Of a stretch of DNA of 64,000 bases, positions 1-9,816 are shown one piece after another. This DNA is from Pelagibacterales bacterium SAG-MED47 (GTDB taxonomy: Bacteria; Pseudomonadota; Alphaproteobacteria; Pelagibacterales; Pelagibacteraceae): assembly GCA_014653355.1 (NCBI GenBank), contig JACWEO010000003.1:49279-113278 (forward strand), written 5' to 3'. How positions within the stretch are numbered: position 1 is the stretch's first letter; every line of letters begins with the position of its first letter. A program made the position numbers and the translations under genes. The notes beneath the pieces were generated by a model that was not told where the DNA came from, ran no database searches, and was given only the letters and a program-made list of their open reading frames with translations.

Positions 1-595
1 TAGATTGTGAATATTCTGAAAAAAAACCTTTAGTTCTACTATAAGTACTAAGCCCTAATTTATCTGTGCAGGTAGAGCATTCAGCGTATTTAAATTCTTT
101 GACATTAAATTTAGACCAGACATTTTTATCAAATAATTGCTTAAAACTATCATTTATAATATGGAACACTTCATGGTGAATTACACGTTCAAAATAATCT
201 TCGTTAAATTTGATATCTATGATTAATGTTTTCATTACATGATTAGGAATTCCAGCAGTATTAATTTTTGATATGGATAAATCCTCACACAGGACTATGT
301 ATTTAAGATTAATTTTTTTAAGAAATTCTTGACTATATCTATTTAAATTTTTTTTTATTATTTTGTATTTTTGATCGAGAATTTTCTTTTCAGAATTATA
401 ACAATTTATATTTTTTTCAATACCAAGAGTAAAAGGTTGTTTGGCATATAAGTATCTAAGTTTGTTTGGAGTTTTAATGTCATAAATTTCTAAATTTGGA
501 ATTTTTATAAGATTGTAAATAGTATCAGCTTGAGTTTGATTAAAAATAAATAAAGATAGTATAATTAATCTAATTAAGCTCATAAATTTACACAT
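1..595 (-). CDS. Partial exported HExxH metallopeptidase-like protein
   Basis: The reverse strand is open from an ATG at 595 to the window edge, giving about 198 residues with the 3' end cut off. An alternative in-frame ATG lies at 583. The N-terminus is a hydrophobic signal-peptide-like stretch ending near NQTQA, so export is likely. About 130 residues in is HHEVFH, a HExxH zinc-protease signature, followed by a Cys-containing stretch (ECSTC). The function is inferred from this motif only; I do not recognise the family, although it resembles putative zinc-binding metallopeptidases of unknown substrate. It diverges from the ureohydrolase gene at 637. Residues beyond the edge, including the third zinc ligand, cannot be seen. 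Confidence 0.7.
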   Translation of the reverse strand, partial: MCKFMSLIRLIILSLFIFNQTQADTIYNLIKIPNLEIYDIKTPNKLRYLYAKQPFTLGIEKNINCYNSEKKILDQKYKIIKKNLNRYSQEFLKKINLKYIVLCEDLSISKINTAGIPNHVMKTLIIDIKFNEDYFERVIHHEVFHIINDSFKQLFDKNVWSKFNVKEFKYAECSTCTDKLGLSTYSRTKGFFSEYSQS

Positions 596-636
596 AGAAG
601 ATATTCCAATTTAGATGAATGTGATACAATTTTACT

Positions 637-1596
637 GTGAAAAAAAAAAGAAATAAAGATCCAATCCAACCAGTAAGTGGAACCAAAGTGCCACGGTTTG
701 CTGGTCCTTCAACATTCGCAAGATTACCTGAGCTGAGAGATGTGGAGAGTTGCGATGTTGCAATTGTCGGGATTCCATTTGATGCTGGAACCAGTTACAG
801 ACCAGGTGCAAGATTTGGACCTCAAAGTATTAGACAAGCTTCCAGACACTTAAGAACAAATTACCATCCAAGTTATGATGTTGAACCTTTCAAAGTACAA
901 CAGGTAGCTGATGCAGGAGATATCACTTGCAACCCATTTAATATTGAAGAGGCAATTAAACAGATAGAGGTGGGAGCTGAAGAATTATTGAATAAAGTCG
1001 GGGGAATTATAAGTCTTGGTGGTGACCATACAATTGCATTTCCATTGTTAAAAGCTGTTAATAAAATTAACAATGGTCCAGTAGCTTTAGTGCATTTTGA
1101 TGCTCACCTAGATACTTGGGATACTTATTTTGGTGCACCTTACACTCATGGTACGCCTTTTAGAAGAGCAAGGGAAGAAAATTTATTTTTAGATGATGCT
1201 TCAATGCATGTGGGTATAAGAGGACCTTTGTACAGTAGAGATGATATCAAAAATGATGAAAGTTTTGGATTTAAGATTATTCATTGTGATGAGTTTCAAA
1301 CTCAAGGAACTGATAAAATTGCTGAAAGAATTAAAAAAAGAGTTGGAGATAACCCTTTATATCTATCTATTGATATAGATGTACTTGATCCTGCTTTTGC
1401 CCCTGGAACTGGAACACCAGAAATTGCTGGAATGACTTCAAGAGAAATGGTTAACACTATAAGAGGTTTATCAGGTTTAAATTTAATTTCAGCTGATGTT
1501 GTTGAGGTTTCACCAGCTTATGATCATGCTGAAGTAACCTCTCTTGCTGCAGCAACAATAGTTTATGAATTAACTAATTTGTTTGCAAAAAAATAA
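637..1596 (+). CDS. speB: Agmatinase / guanidinobutyrase family ureohydrolase
   Basis: This 319-residue ureohydrolase would hydrolyse a guanidino compound (agmatine or 4-guanidinobutyrate) to an amine plus urea. The binuclear manganese motifs are all present: GGDH (128-131), DAHLD (155-159), THGTPF around 170-175, and DIDVLDP (246-252). Length is typical of the family. The start is GTG at 637, since no ATG fits the conserved N-terminus. The aldehyde dehydrogenase gene starts 20 bases downstream, suggesting a catabolic pair in which the released amine ends up as an aldehyde and is then oxidised. The N-terminal region (VPRFAGPSTFARLP) resembles guanidinobutyrase-type members as much as classical SpeB, so the substrate is uncertain. 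Confidence 0.88.
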   Translation: MKKKRNKDPIQPVSGTKVPRFAGPSTFARLPELRDVESCDVAIVGIPFDAGTSYRPGARFGPQSIRQASRHLRTNYHPSYDVEPFKVQQVADAGDITCNPFNIEEAIKQIEVGAEELLNKVGGIISLGGDHTIAFPLLKAVNKINNGPVALVHFDAHLDTWDTYFGAPYTHGTPFRRAREENLFLDDASMHVGIRGPLYSRDDIKNDESFGFKIIHCDEFQTQGTDKIAERIKKRVGDNPLYLSIDIDVLDPAFAPGTGTPEIAGMTSREMVNTIRGLSGLNLISADVVEVSPAYDHAEVTSLAAATIVYELTNLFAKK

Positions 1597-1616
1597 GGAA
1601 AGGTTAGGAGTCTGCT

Positions 1617-3050
1617 ATGGAAAATAAAAAAAATTTTTATATAGATGGTAAATGGGTAACGGCTGTAAGCAAAGAAGAAATTAAAGTAATCAACCCTGCT
1701 ACAGAAGAAGAATGTGCTGTAATATCATTAGGAAACAAAGAAGATGTTGACTTAGCAGTAAACGCTGCAAAAAAAGCTTATAGTTCATGGGCATTTTCAC
1801 CGAAAGAAGAAAGAATAAGATTATTAGAAAAACTTTACGAGAATTATAAAAAAAGATGGGCAGATATTGCCAATGCAATTACTGTTGAAATGGGTGCACC
1901 AAAAGACTTTGCTACAAAACTTCAAGCTGGAACAGGTGCGGCTCATTTAAAGTCTTTTATTAAGTATTTAAAAAATTTCGAATTTGAAAAACCATTAGGT
2001 GAACATGCTCCAAACCAAAGACTTATCTATGAACCAAAAGGAGTTTGTGCATTAATAACACCTTGGAATTGGCCAATGAACCAAGTTTGCTTAAAAGTTA
2101 TGCCTGCAATTGCTTCTGGATGTACAATGGTTTTAAAACCATCAGAACTTGCGCCATTATCATCAATGATACTTGCTGAATTGATAGATGATACTAAATT
2201 TCCTGCAGGAGTGTTCAATTTAGTTAATGGAGATGGAGCCACAACAGGCGATGCACTAACAAGTCACCCAGATATAAATATGATTTCTTTTACAGGATCA
2301 ACTAGAGCAGGAGCTTTAATTTCTCAGAATGCCGCTAAAGATTTTAAAAGAGTGAGTTTAGAATTAGGAGGCAAAGGTGCAAATATTATTTTTAAGGATG
2401 CTGATCCTGAAGCAATTGAAAGAGGTGCGTTAAGATGTTTTAGAAATTCAGGTCAATCATGTAATGCCCCTACAAGAATGCTAGTAGAGAAATCTATGTA
2501 TAGTGATGCAATAGAAAGATTGAAAAAATATACAGAAAATTTTGAGGTGGGTGACCCTAAAAAAGAAGGAGAGCATATAGGCCCAGTGATTTCTGAAACT
2601 CAATATAATAAAATTCAAACATTAATCAAAAAGGGAATTGATGAAGGTGCTAAATTAGTTGCAGGTGGACCAGGTAAACCACCAGGACTAGACAAAGGCT
2701 ATTTTGTGAAACCTACTGTATTTGCAGATGTAAATAATAATATGGAAGTTGCAAGAACAGAAATTTTTGGACCAGTATTATCAGTAATTCCATTTGAAAC
2801 TGAAGAAGAAGCAATTGAAATTGCCAATGACACACCTTATGGGTTAACAAATTATATTCAAACTAAAGATTCGGAAAAAGTAAAAAGAGTTGCGAGAAAG
2901 CTGAGATCTGGAATGGTTGATGTAAATGGGGCTGGTATTGCTGTTGATGCTCCATTTGGAGGGTTTAAACATTCAGGAATAGGTAGAGAAGCTGGTGAAC
3001 ATGGCCTTGAAGAATTTTTGGAAGTAAAATCTGTGGGTGGCTGGAGTTAA
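1617..3050 (+). CDS. NAD(P)-dependent aldehyde dehydrogenase
   Basis: A 477-residue ALDH superfamily enzyme oxidising an aldehyde to an acid in the cytoplasm. The visible catalytic elements are PWNWP with the oxyanion Asn at 151, the FTGST nucleotide-binding loop (225-229), the general base Glu in LELGGKG (about 249), and the nucleophile Cys at 282 in NSGQSC. Length is normal. It follows the ureohydrolase by 20 bases and is probably co-transcribed, so an amino- or guanidino-aldehyde substrate is a reasonable inference; aldehyde specificity cannot be read from sequence. Its stop codon overlaps that of the convergent argE gene by 4 bases. Confidence 0.92.
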   Translation: MENKKNFYIDGKWVTAVSKEEIKVINPATEEECAVISLGNKEDVDLAVNAAKKAYSSWAFSPKEERIRLLEKLYENYKKRWADIANAITVEMGAPKDFATKLQAGTGAAHLKSFIKYLKNFEFEKPLGEHAPNQRLIYEPKGVCALITPWNWPMNQVCLKVMPAIASGCTMVLKPSELAPLSSMILAELIDDTKFPAGVFNLVNGDGATTGDALTSHPDINMISFTGSTRAGALISQNAAKDFKRVSLELGGKGANIIFKDADPEAIERGALRCFRNSGQSCNAPTRMLVEKSMYSDAIERLKKYTENFEVGDPKKEGEHIGPVISETQYNKIQTLIKKGIDEGAKLVAGGPGKPPGLDKGYFVKPTVFADVNNNMEVARTEIFGPVLSVIPFETEEEAIEIANDTPYGLTNYIQTKDSEKVKRVARKLRSGMVDVNGAGIAVDAPFGGFKHSGIGREAGEHGLEEFLEVKSVGGWS

Positions 3051-4237
3051 TTTAGAAGAGATTGTTTTTTTAAACCATCTAAAAACTTTAAACACTTTTT
3101 TAATTCATCAAGTTCAATAAATTCATCTACTTTGTGAGCTTGTTCAATTGAGCCTGGACCACATACAACTGTACTCATACCAATTTCTTGAAATAATCCT
3201 GCCTCCGTTCCAAAAGACACAACTTCTCTTGAATTGTCACCAGTCAAACTTGAGACTAACTCACAGGCCTCAGATTTTTCAACTCGATCGAATCCTGTTA
3301 CTTCACCTATTATTTCTTTTCTAATATTTGATTTAGCAAAAACTTTTTTCATTTCTGGCAAAAGAACTTCATTTGCGTATTCATCAATTTTTTTATTTAA
3401 AAAGACACCATCCTCTTTAACAACTGGCCTCGTTTCCCAATTAATATGACACTTATCGGCTATAACATTATGTGCAATACCCCCAAATATTCCTCCTACT
3501 TGTAAAGTTGAAAAAGGAGGATCAAATATAGAATCTTTGGGTGCTCTTTTTTTAAGTTCACTCCTTAATTCAATTAATTTCGACGCATATCTCGCTGCAA
3601 ACTCGACTGCACTTACACCTTTATGTGGAGCAGAGCTATGTCCTGCTAATCCTTCAAAATAAGTCGTATATTCATAACAACCTTTGTGAGCATCTATGAT
3701 TTTCATTTTAGTAGGTTCACCAATAATACAAATTCCATCTTGTATACTTCTTTTTTGAAGTTCTTTGATTAAAATAGGAGCTCCTATGCATGCTGTCTCC
3801 TCATCAAAGGTAAACGAAAAATGAATATCTCTATTTAGTTTTATTTTTGCATAAATTGGAGCGAAAGCTAAAGTACATGCTATGAAACCTTTCATATCGC
3901 AAGAACCTCTACCGTAAAGTTTATCACCTTTAATTGTCGCTTTAAAAGGATCGGTAGTCCAACTTTTAGAAACAGGCACTGTATCAGTGTGACCAGATAA
4001 AATTATTGGTTTAATACCATTAGATTTTTTTGCCCTGATAGTTGCAAAAAGATTTACCCTTTTTTTTTTATTATCAAATGTCTTAAAAGATGTTGCTCCA
4101 ATTTTCTTTAATAAATTTTCACAATAATTAATCAACTCACTATTATCTTCTCCAGAAATAGTCCTAAAACCTATTAGATCTGATAAAATTTTAACTGAAT
4201 TATTGTATAATTCTTCTAAATTAATTTCTGTACTCAT
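3047..4237 (-). CDS. argE: Acetylornithine deacetylase-like M20 peptidase
   Basis: A 396-residue M20 metallopeptidase, best matched to N-acetylornithine deacetylase, which would release ornithine from N-acetylornithine in arginine synthesis. Zinc-site motifs are SGHTDTVPV (His83, Asp85), GRGSCDMKG (Asp114) and DEETACIG (catalytic Glu at about 146-147), followed by a dimerisation domain. ArgE homologues also include other amidohydrolases and deacylases. Next to an agmatinase-family gene, an arginine-related role is plausible but not proven. It is divergent from csaA with only 29 bases between the starts, and convergent with the aldehyde dehydrogenase, sharing a TTAA that carries both stops. 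Confidence 0.85.
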   Translation of the reverse strand: MSTEINLEELYNNSVKILSDLIGFRTISGEDNSELINYCENLLKKIGATSFKTFDNKKKRVNLFATIRAKKSNGIKPIILSGHTDTVPVSKSWTTDPFKATIKGDKLYGRGSCDMKGFIACTLAFAPIYAKIKLNRDIHFSFTFDEETACIGAPILIKELQKRSIQDGICIIGEPTKMKIIDAHKGCYEYTTYFEGLAGHSSAPHKGVSAVEFAARYASKLIELRSELKKRAPKDSIFDPPFSTLQVGGIFGGIAHNVIADKCHINWETRPVVKEDGVFLNKKIDEYANEVLLPEMKKVFAKSNIRKEIIGEVTGFDRVEKSEACELVSSLTGDNSREVVSFGTEAGLFQEIGMSTVVCGPGSIEQAHKVDEFIELDELKKCLKFLDGLKKQSLLN

Positions 4238-4266
4238 AACTAATAATTAATATAAATATTGCATTT

Positions 4267-4608
4267 ATGAAAGAAGAAATAACGTACGATATTTTTGATA
4301 AAATTGACATGAGGGTTGGGACAGTAATTTCAGTTAAAAAAAATGAAAAAGCTAGAAAACCCTCATTAGTTGTTCAAGTAGATTTTGGAAAAGAAATTGG
4401 CATCAAACAATCCTCAGCTCAGATCACTCATTTTTATAATGAAGAAAACTTAAAAGGTAAACAAGTTGTGGGTGTTTGTAATTTTGCAGAAAAAAATATA
4501 GCTGGAATTGTTTCGCAAGTTTTAATTTTAGGTTCTATTGATAAAGAAGGTAAAGTAATCTTAATTCATCCATCTCAAGAAACTGAAAATGGGCTGCCAA
4601 TAGCATAA
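4267..4608 (+). CDS. csaA: CsaA-like tRNA-binding domain protein
   Basis: This 113-residue protein is a stand-alone tRNA-binding (OB-fold) domain of the CsaA type. The N-terminal DIFDKIDMRVGTV and the later KGKQVVGVCNF and VLILGS stretches match the family, and the length fits CsaA (about 110 residues). In other bacteria CsaA is described as a secretion-related chaperone with tRNA-binding ability; the cellular role here is not established. It is followed after 2 bases by the LysE-type transporter gene, so the two are probably co-transcribed. Confidence 0.88.
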   Translation: MKEEITYDIFDKIDMRVGTVISVKKNEKARKPSLVVQVDFGKEIGIKQSSAQITHFYNEENLKGKQVVGVCNFAEKNIAGIVSQVLILGSIDKEGKVILIHPSQETENGLPIA

Positions 4609-4610
4609 AT

Positions 4611-5201
4611 ATGCATCCTGAAATATTATCGATTGCATTATTTTGGTTTGTGACAGCTTATACTCCTGGACCAAATAATGTTGTTGCTTCATATTCAGGT
4701 TTTAACTTTGGAATTTATAAAACTATCCCTCATATTCTTGGAGTGACCTTAGGTTTTACTTCATTAGTTTTTTTTTTAGCTATTGGTCTGACAAATATAT
4801 TTAGATTATTTCCAATTTTACAAATTATAATTAAATATTTAGGAACTTTATTTTTGATCTATTTAGCTATTAAAATTGCATTATCCACGATATCAAAAGA
4901 TAACAAAAAAAAAAATCCTGTTAGATTTATCGAAACATTTTTATTTCAATTTTTAAATCCTAAAGGTGTAATGGTCGCAGTTATAGTTGTATCTACTTAT
5001 GTAGAGTTAGGAGAAAATTATCTTAATTATGCAACTCAAGTTATCTTTACTGCTTTTATTTTTTCTTTCACCAGTATTATTTTATGGACCTTTTTGGGTA
5101 AATTTTTAAGGAAATTTGCGACAAATGATAAATTTATTAAATTCTTTAATTATGCTATGTCTGTACTTCTTCTTTTGAGCATAATTACATTTTATATATA
5201 A
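4611..5201 (+). CDS. LysE/RhtB family amino acid exporter
   Basis: A 196-residue inner-membrane protein with about six hydrophobic segments. The conserved early motif TPGPNN (about residues 18-23) is diagnostic of the LysE/RhtB exporter superfamily. It probably exports an amino acid or related metabolite, but the substrate cannot be predicted. It lies 2 bases after csaA and 3 bases before acnA, so it forms part of a continuous forward gene run. Length is typical of RhtB-type members. Confidence 0.85.
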   Translation: MHPEILSIALFWFVTAYTPGPNNVVASYSGFNFGIYKTIPHILGVTLGFTSLVFFLAIGLTNIFRLFPILQIIIKYLGTLFLIYLAIKIALSTISKDNKKKNPVRFIETFLFQFLNPKGVMVAVIVVSTYVELGENYLNYATQVIFTAFIFSFTSIILWTFLGKFLRKFATNDKFIKFFNYAMSVLLLLSIITFYI

Positions 5202-5204
5202 ACT

Positions 5205-7874
5205 ATGAAACCAGGTAAAAAAAATTCTTATAACTGTTTGACGGAAATTAAAATTGGAGGAAAGGACTATAAATTTTATTCTATTCCTAAAGCGGAAGTA
5301 AATGGTTTGCAAGGAGTATCAAAATTACCTAAGTCACTCAAAGTATTACTTGAAAATCTTCTTAGATATGAAGATGATTTGTCTGTTACAAAAAATCAAA
5401 TTAAAGCAGTCAAAGATTGGCTCATAAATAAAAAATCAAAAACTGAAATTGCATATAGACCTGCAAGAGTTTTGCTTCAAGATTATACAGGAATACCAGC
5501 TGTGGCAGATTTAGCAGCAATGAGAGAAGCTGTTAAAAAAAAAAATAAAGATCCTAATACAATAAATCCTCTTTCTAAAGTTGATCTAGTAATTGATCAT
5601 TCGGTTCAAGTAGATCAATCTGCAAAACCAGATTCATTTGAAAAAAATGTTGAAATTGAATTTAATAGAAATAGTGAGAGATATTCATTTTTAAAGTGGG
5701 GTCAACAAGCATTTAATAATTTTAGAATAGTCCCTCCTGGAACAGGAATATGTCATCAAGTTAATTTAGAATACCTCTCAAAAGTTGTTTGGTCCTCAGA
5801 ATTTGAAAATCAAAATTATTTATTCCCTGATACTTTGGTAGGTACTGATAGCCACACAACAATGGTAAATGGTTTATCTGTTTTAGGGTGGGGTGTTGGG
5901 GGAATAGAAGCAGAAGCTGGAATGCTTGGACAACCAATATCAATGTTAATTCCAGAAGTTGTTGGTTTTGAGATTAAAAATAAAATGCCCGAAGGAACTA
6001 CAGCCACAGATTTAGTTTTAACTATAGTTAAAATGTTAAGAGATAAAGGTGTTGTTGGAAAATTTGTAGAATTTTATGGTGATGGTTTAAAAAATTTGAC
6101 ATTAGCAGATAGAGCAACAATTGCTAATATGGCTCCTGAATACGGTGCTACATGTGGTTTTTTTCCGATCGATGAAGAGACTTTAAAATACCTTAAATTT
6201 TCTGGAAGAGATCAATCTGAAGTTAAAATAGTTGAAGAATATGCAAAGATACAAGGATTGTGGGCAAGTAGTGATATTGAATTTACTGATACACTTAAAT
6301 TAGATATGTCCTCAGTTGTCCCAACAATCTCAGGGCCAAAGAGACCACAAGATAAAGTTTTACTTACTGAAGCTTCATATAAATTTAAAAAAAGTTTTGA
6401 AGAAATAACTAATAAAAAAAATTTTTCTATTTCTAAGGTTTTAGGTACAGATTTCGAAATTAAAGATGGATCTATTTTAATTGCCGCAATTACATCCTGT
6501 ACAAACACTTCAAATCCAAATGTACTAATAGCAGCTGGTTTACTAGCTAAAAAAGCTGTAGAACTTGGTCTTAATGTAAAACCTTGGGTAAAAACTTCTT
6601 TAGCTCCGGGATCTCAAGTGGTGACAGATTATTTAGCCAAAGCAGGCTTAAACATATATCTAGATAAATTAGGTTTCAATTTAGTTGGTTATGGTTGTAC
6701 TACATGTATTGGAAACTCAGGTCCATTAGCAGATAATATAGTTGAAGCAATTCAAAAGGAAAATATTTACGCAGTTTCTATTCTATCTGGTAATAGAAAT
6801 TTTGAAGGAAGAATTTCTCCACATATAAAAGCAAATTATTTATCTTCTCCTCCTTTAGTCGTTGCTTATGCATTGGCAGGGCATATGGGATTTGATTTAT
6901 ACAAAGATCCTTTAGGAAAAGATAAAAATGGAAATCATATTTTTATGAGGGATATTTGGCCATCTAATAAGGAGATAGAGGAAACTTTAAAATCATCTTT
7001 AAATGCTGAAATGTTTGTTAAAAGATATTCAAATGTTTCTGAAGGTCCAACACAATGGCAAAAAATTAAAACCGAAAAATCAAGTATTTATAATTGGGAG
7101 GAGAACTCTACTTATGTTAAAAAACCTCCTTTTTTTGATAATCTTTCTGATGAACCTGAGGGCTTCAAAGAGATAATTGATGCTAGACCATTATTAATTT
7201 TAGGAGATATGGTCACAACAGATCACATTTCTCCAGCAGGAAGTATTCAAAAAGAGAGTCCTACTGGTGATTATTTTATGAAGAATCAAATCTTGCCAAA
7301 AGATTATAACTCCTATGGGTCAAGACGAGGAAATCATGAAGTTATGATGAGAGGTACCTTTGCTAACATCAGAATTAAAAACGAAATGGTACAAGGAAAA
7401 GAAGGAGGTTTTACAAAATTATATCCTGAAGAAAAGATAATGCCAATTTTTGATGCTGTTGTTGAATACAAAAAAAGAGGCACAGACTTAGTAGTGTTTG
7501 GTGGAAAAGAATATGGAACTGGTTCTTCAAGGGATTGGGCTGCTAAAGGAACGAAGTTATTAGGTATTAAAGTTGTTATTGCAGAAAGTTTTGAGAGGAT
7601 ACATAGATCAAACTTGATAGGTATGGGAGTTTTACCTTTACAATTTATTAATGGAATTAATAGAATTAATTTAAGTTTGAAGGGTTCAGAACTAATAAGT
7701 TTAAAAGAAATTGAGAAAGGAATCAGTCCTTCAGATAAAGTCTATATTGAAATAAAATATATTTCTGGTGAGATTAAAAAAATTGAAACATTATGCAGAA
7801 TAGACACTAAGAATGAACTTGAATATTATAAAAATGGAGGGATACTCCAGTATGTTTTAAGAAATATGATTTAA
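5205..7874 (+). CDS. acnA: Aconitate hydratase A
   Basis: An 889-residue aconitase converting citrate to isocitrate in the TCA cycle. The three [4Fe-4S] ligands are visible in SCTNTSNP (Cys near 432) and GCTTCIGNSGP (Cys near 497 and 500). The swivelling C-terminal domain carries GSSRDWAAKG. The length matches bacterial AcnA/IRP-type enzymes rather than AcnB. It starts 3 bases after the LysE-type gene and stops 2 bases before the YfgM-like gene, so its expression is probably linked to this run. No internal disruption seen. Confidence 0.96.
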   Translation: MKPGKKNSYNCLTEIKIGGKDYKFYSIPKAEVNGLQGVSKLPKSLKVLLENLLRYEDDLSVTKNQIKAVKDWLINKKSKTEIAYRPARVLLQDYTGIPAVADLAAMREAVKKKNKDPNTINPLSKVDLVIDHSVQVDQSAKPDSFEKNVEIEFNRNSERYSFLKWGQQAFNNFRIVPPGTGICHQVNLEYLSKVVWSSEFENQNYLFPDTLVGTDSHTTMVNGLSVLGWGVGGIEAEAGMLGQPISMLIPEVVGFEIKNKMPEGTTATDLVLTIVKMLRDKGVVGKFVEFYGDGLKNLTLADRATIANMAPEYGATCGFFPIDEETLKYLKFSGRDQSEVKIVEEYAKIQGLWASSDIEFTDTLKLDMSSVVPTISGPKRPQDKVLLTEASYKFKKSFEEITNKKNFSISKVLGTDFEIKDGSILIAAITSCTNTSNPNVLIAAGLLAKKAVELGLNVKPWVKTSLAPGSQVVTDYLAKAGLNIYLDKLGFNLVGYGCTTCIGNSGPLADNIVEAIQKENIYAVSILSGNRNFEGRISPHIKANYLSSPPLVVAYALAGHMGFDLYKDPLGKDKNGNHIFMRDIWPSNKEIEETLKSSLNAEMFVKRYSNVSEGPTQWQKIKTEKSSIYNWEENSTYVKKPPFFDNLSDEPEGFKEIIDARPLLILGDMVTTDHISPAGSIQKESPTGDYFMKNQILPKDYNSYGSRRGNHEVMMRGTFANIRIKNEMVQGKEGGFTKLYPEEKIMPIFDAVVEYKKRGTDLVVFGGKEYGTGSSRDWAAKGTKLLGIKVVIAESFERIHRSNLIGMGVLPLQFINGINRINLSLKGSELISLKEIEKGISPSDKVYIEIKYISGEIKKIETLCRIDTKNELEYYKNGGILQYVLRNMI

Positions 7875-7876
7875 TC

Positions 7877-8521
7877 ATGGATGAAGATTTAGCAATTATT
7901 AATACAAATACTAGAAATGAAAAAATTAAAAAATTTTTTTTGAAATATAAAAAAATTTTTACTATTTTTATCACAGTATCTATTGTTTCTTTAATAAGCT
8001 TTTTTTTGTATACAGAATTTAAAAAAAGAGAAAAAATAAAAATTTCAAACCTATTCAACTCTACAATAATTAATTATTCTAAGATTAACAAAATTCAAAC
8101 AACAAAAAATTTGATAAACATCATAAACAAAAAAGACCCAACCTACTCAACTTTGTCTTTATATTTTGTTATTGATAACAAGTTAATTGAAGAAAAAAAA
8201 AGAATAAATTTATTATTTGATATTTTAATTAATAGTACTCCATTAGAGAGTGAGATTAAAAATCTTGTAATTTATAAAAAAGCACTTTTTAATGTTGATA
8301 ATATTGAAGAGAATGAATTATTAAAAACTCTTAAACCTATAACAAATTCAGAAAGTATTTGGAAGCCCCATGCTTTGTATCTGATAGCTGAATATTTTTA
8401 TTTTAAAGATGAGAAACAAAAATCAAAAGATTTTTTTAATCAAATAATAAATTCAAACAATGCAAACTCCGATATTTTACAAAAAGCTCAAAAAAGACTT
8501 AGTCGAGATTTAAGTGATTAA
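7877..8521 (+). CDS. YfgM-like membrane-anchored TPR protein
   Basis: A 214-residue protein with a short charged N-terminus, one transmembrane helix at about residues 28-47 and a helical C-terminal region with TPR-like periodicity (for example the stretch around KPHALYLIAEYFYF). This topology and its position directly before bamB match YfgM-type ancillary subunits of envelope-protein assembly, which occur in the same order in many proteobacteria. Sequence is highly AT-driven (many K, N, I), so recognition rests on topology and synteny rather than strong motifs. It overlaps bamB by 8 bases, implying translational coupling. Confidence 0.7.
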   Translation: MDEDLAIINTNTRNEKIKKFFLKYKKIFTIFITVSIVSLISFFLYTEFKKREKIKISNLFNSTIINYSKINKIQTTKNLINIINKKDPTYSTLSLYFVIDNKLIEEKKRINLLFDILINSTPLESEIKNLVIYKKALFNVDNIEENELLKTLKPITNSESIWKPHALYLIAEYFYFKDEKQKSKDFFNQIINSNNANSDILQKAQKRLSRDLSD

Positions 8522-9815
8522 AGTTTTAAACTCTTTATTTTTATTAATATTTCTTTCTTCGTGTTCATTTCATGATAGTAGAGGTTTTTGGAGTAAAGAA
8601 AAAAAACTCAGTAAAAATGAGATAAAATTTACACCTGTTTTTAAATCTGAAGAAATTATTTCTAAAGAATTTAATTCAAATCTAAATTTGTCTTTAAAAA
8701 AAAATGAATTAAAATTAGATAAAAACTCATATTATAATAATAATGATGGTTTAAATTTTTTTAATGGTAATCTAAAAAAAATCAAAAAGTATTCTTTTTC
8801 TAAAATTAAAAATTTTTATAGATTTGAACCTAACTTAATTTTTCATAATAAAAAAATTATTTTTTTTGATAATAAAGGTTCAATTATTAGTTTTAATGAA
8901 AACTCAAAATTAGTTTGGAAAATAAACAATTATTCAAAAGAGGAACAAAAAATTGGACCACTAATTACAATGTCACAAAAAGATAATTTGATTATTGCTG
9001 CGGATAATCTTGGAAATTTTTATGCTTTAAATTTTTCAAATGGTAAAATTTTGTGGTCTAAAAAAAATGACTCCTCTTTTAACTCACAAATAAAAATATT
9101 TGAAAATTTTTTTTTCATTTTAGATGTAAATAATAACTTAAATTGTTTTTCTATAAAAGATGGAAATAAACTATGGTCTTATGCTACAGAAAAATCATTT
9201 GTTAATTCATATAAGAAATCTTCTATAATTATAAAAAACGAAAAAATATTTTTTACAAATTCATTAGGAGATTTAACGGCGCTAGATATTAATGAGGGTA
9301 AAATATTATGGCAATATTCAACTCTTAATTCAGATATTTTTGCAAATGTAATGAATTTAAACACTTCAAATTTAATAGAAAATGAGAATTCGATCTATTT
9401 TTCAAATAATTTAGGCAACTTTTATTCAATAGATACTAGAAGTGGGTCAATTAATTGGATACAAAAAATAAGCTCTAGCATCAAACCTGTTGTTGTTAAG
9501 AATCTGATTTTTACAATTTCAGAGGATGGATTTTTGTTTGTAATAGAAAAAAAAACAGGAAGTATTATAAGAATTACAAATCTTTCCTATAAATCGAAAT
9601 TTAAAAGTTTGAATTTTATTGAAACAACTGGATTTACACTAAATCATACAGATCTATTTGTATCTACAAAGAGTGGTGACTTAATAGTTGTAAATATTAG
9701 GACTGGAAAAATATCCAATGTTCTTAAAATCGATAGAGGAAAAATATCCAGAAGTTTTGTTTTTAAACAAAACATGTACTTGATAAGAGATAATTCTATA
9801 ATTAAAATAAACTAG
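8514..9815 (+). CDS. bamB: Outer membrane assembly lipoprotein BamB-like
   Basis: A 433-residue PQQ-type beta-propeller lipoprotein. The N-terminus has a signal peptide ending in a lipobox (LSSC, Cys about 17). Repeats with the pattern ALxxxxGKxLW recur along the chain (for example NGKILWSKK, DGNKLWSYA, EGKILWQYS, SGSINWIQK), about one per 40 residues, as in BamB. BamB is the accessory lipoprotein of the BAM complex that inserts outer-membrane proteins. Start is GTG at 8514, inside the 3' end of the YfgM-like gene, placing the signal peptide correctly. The GTPase gene der, which often follows bamB elsewhere, is not next here. Confidence 0.85.
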   Translation: MIKVLNSLFLLIFLSSCSFHDSRGFWSKEKKLSKNEIKFTPVFKSEEIISKEFNSNLNLSLKKNELKLDKNSYYNNNDGLNFFNGNLKKIKKYSFSKIKNFYRFEPNLIFHNKKIIFFDNKGSIISFNENSKLVWKINNYSKEEQKIGPLITMSQKDNLIIAADNLGNFYALNFSNGKILWSKKNDSSFNSQIKIFENFFFILDVNNNLNCFSIKDGNKLWSYATEKSFVNSYKKSSIIIKNEKIFFTNSLGDLTALDINEGKILWQYSTLNSDIFANVMNLNTSNLIENENSIYFSNNLGNFYSIDTRSGSINWIQKISSSIKPVVVKNLIFTISEDGFLFVIEKKTGSIIRITNLSYKSKFKSLNFIETTGFTLNHTDLFVSTKSGDLIVVNIRTGKISNVLKIDRGKISRSFVFKQNMYLIRDNSIIKIN

Positions 9816-9816
9816 A

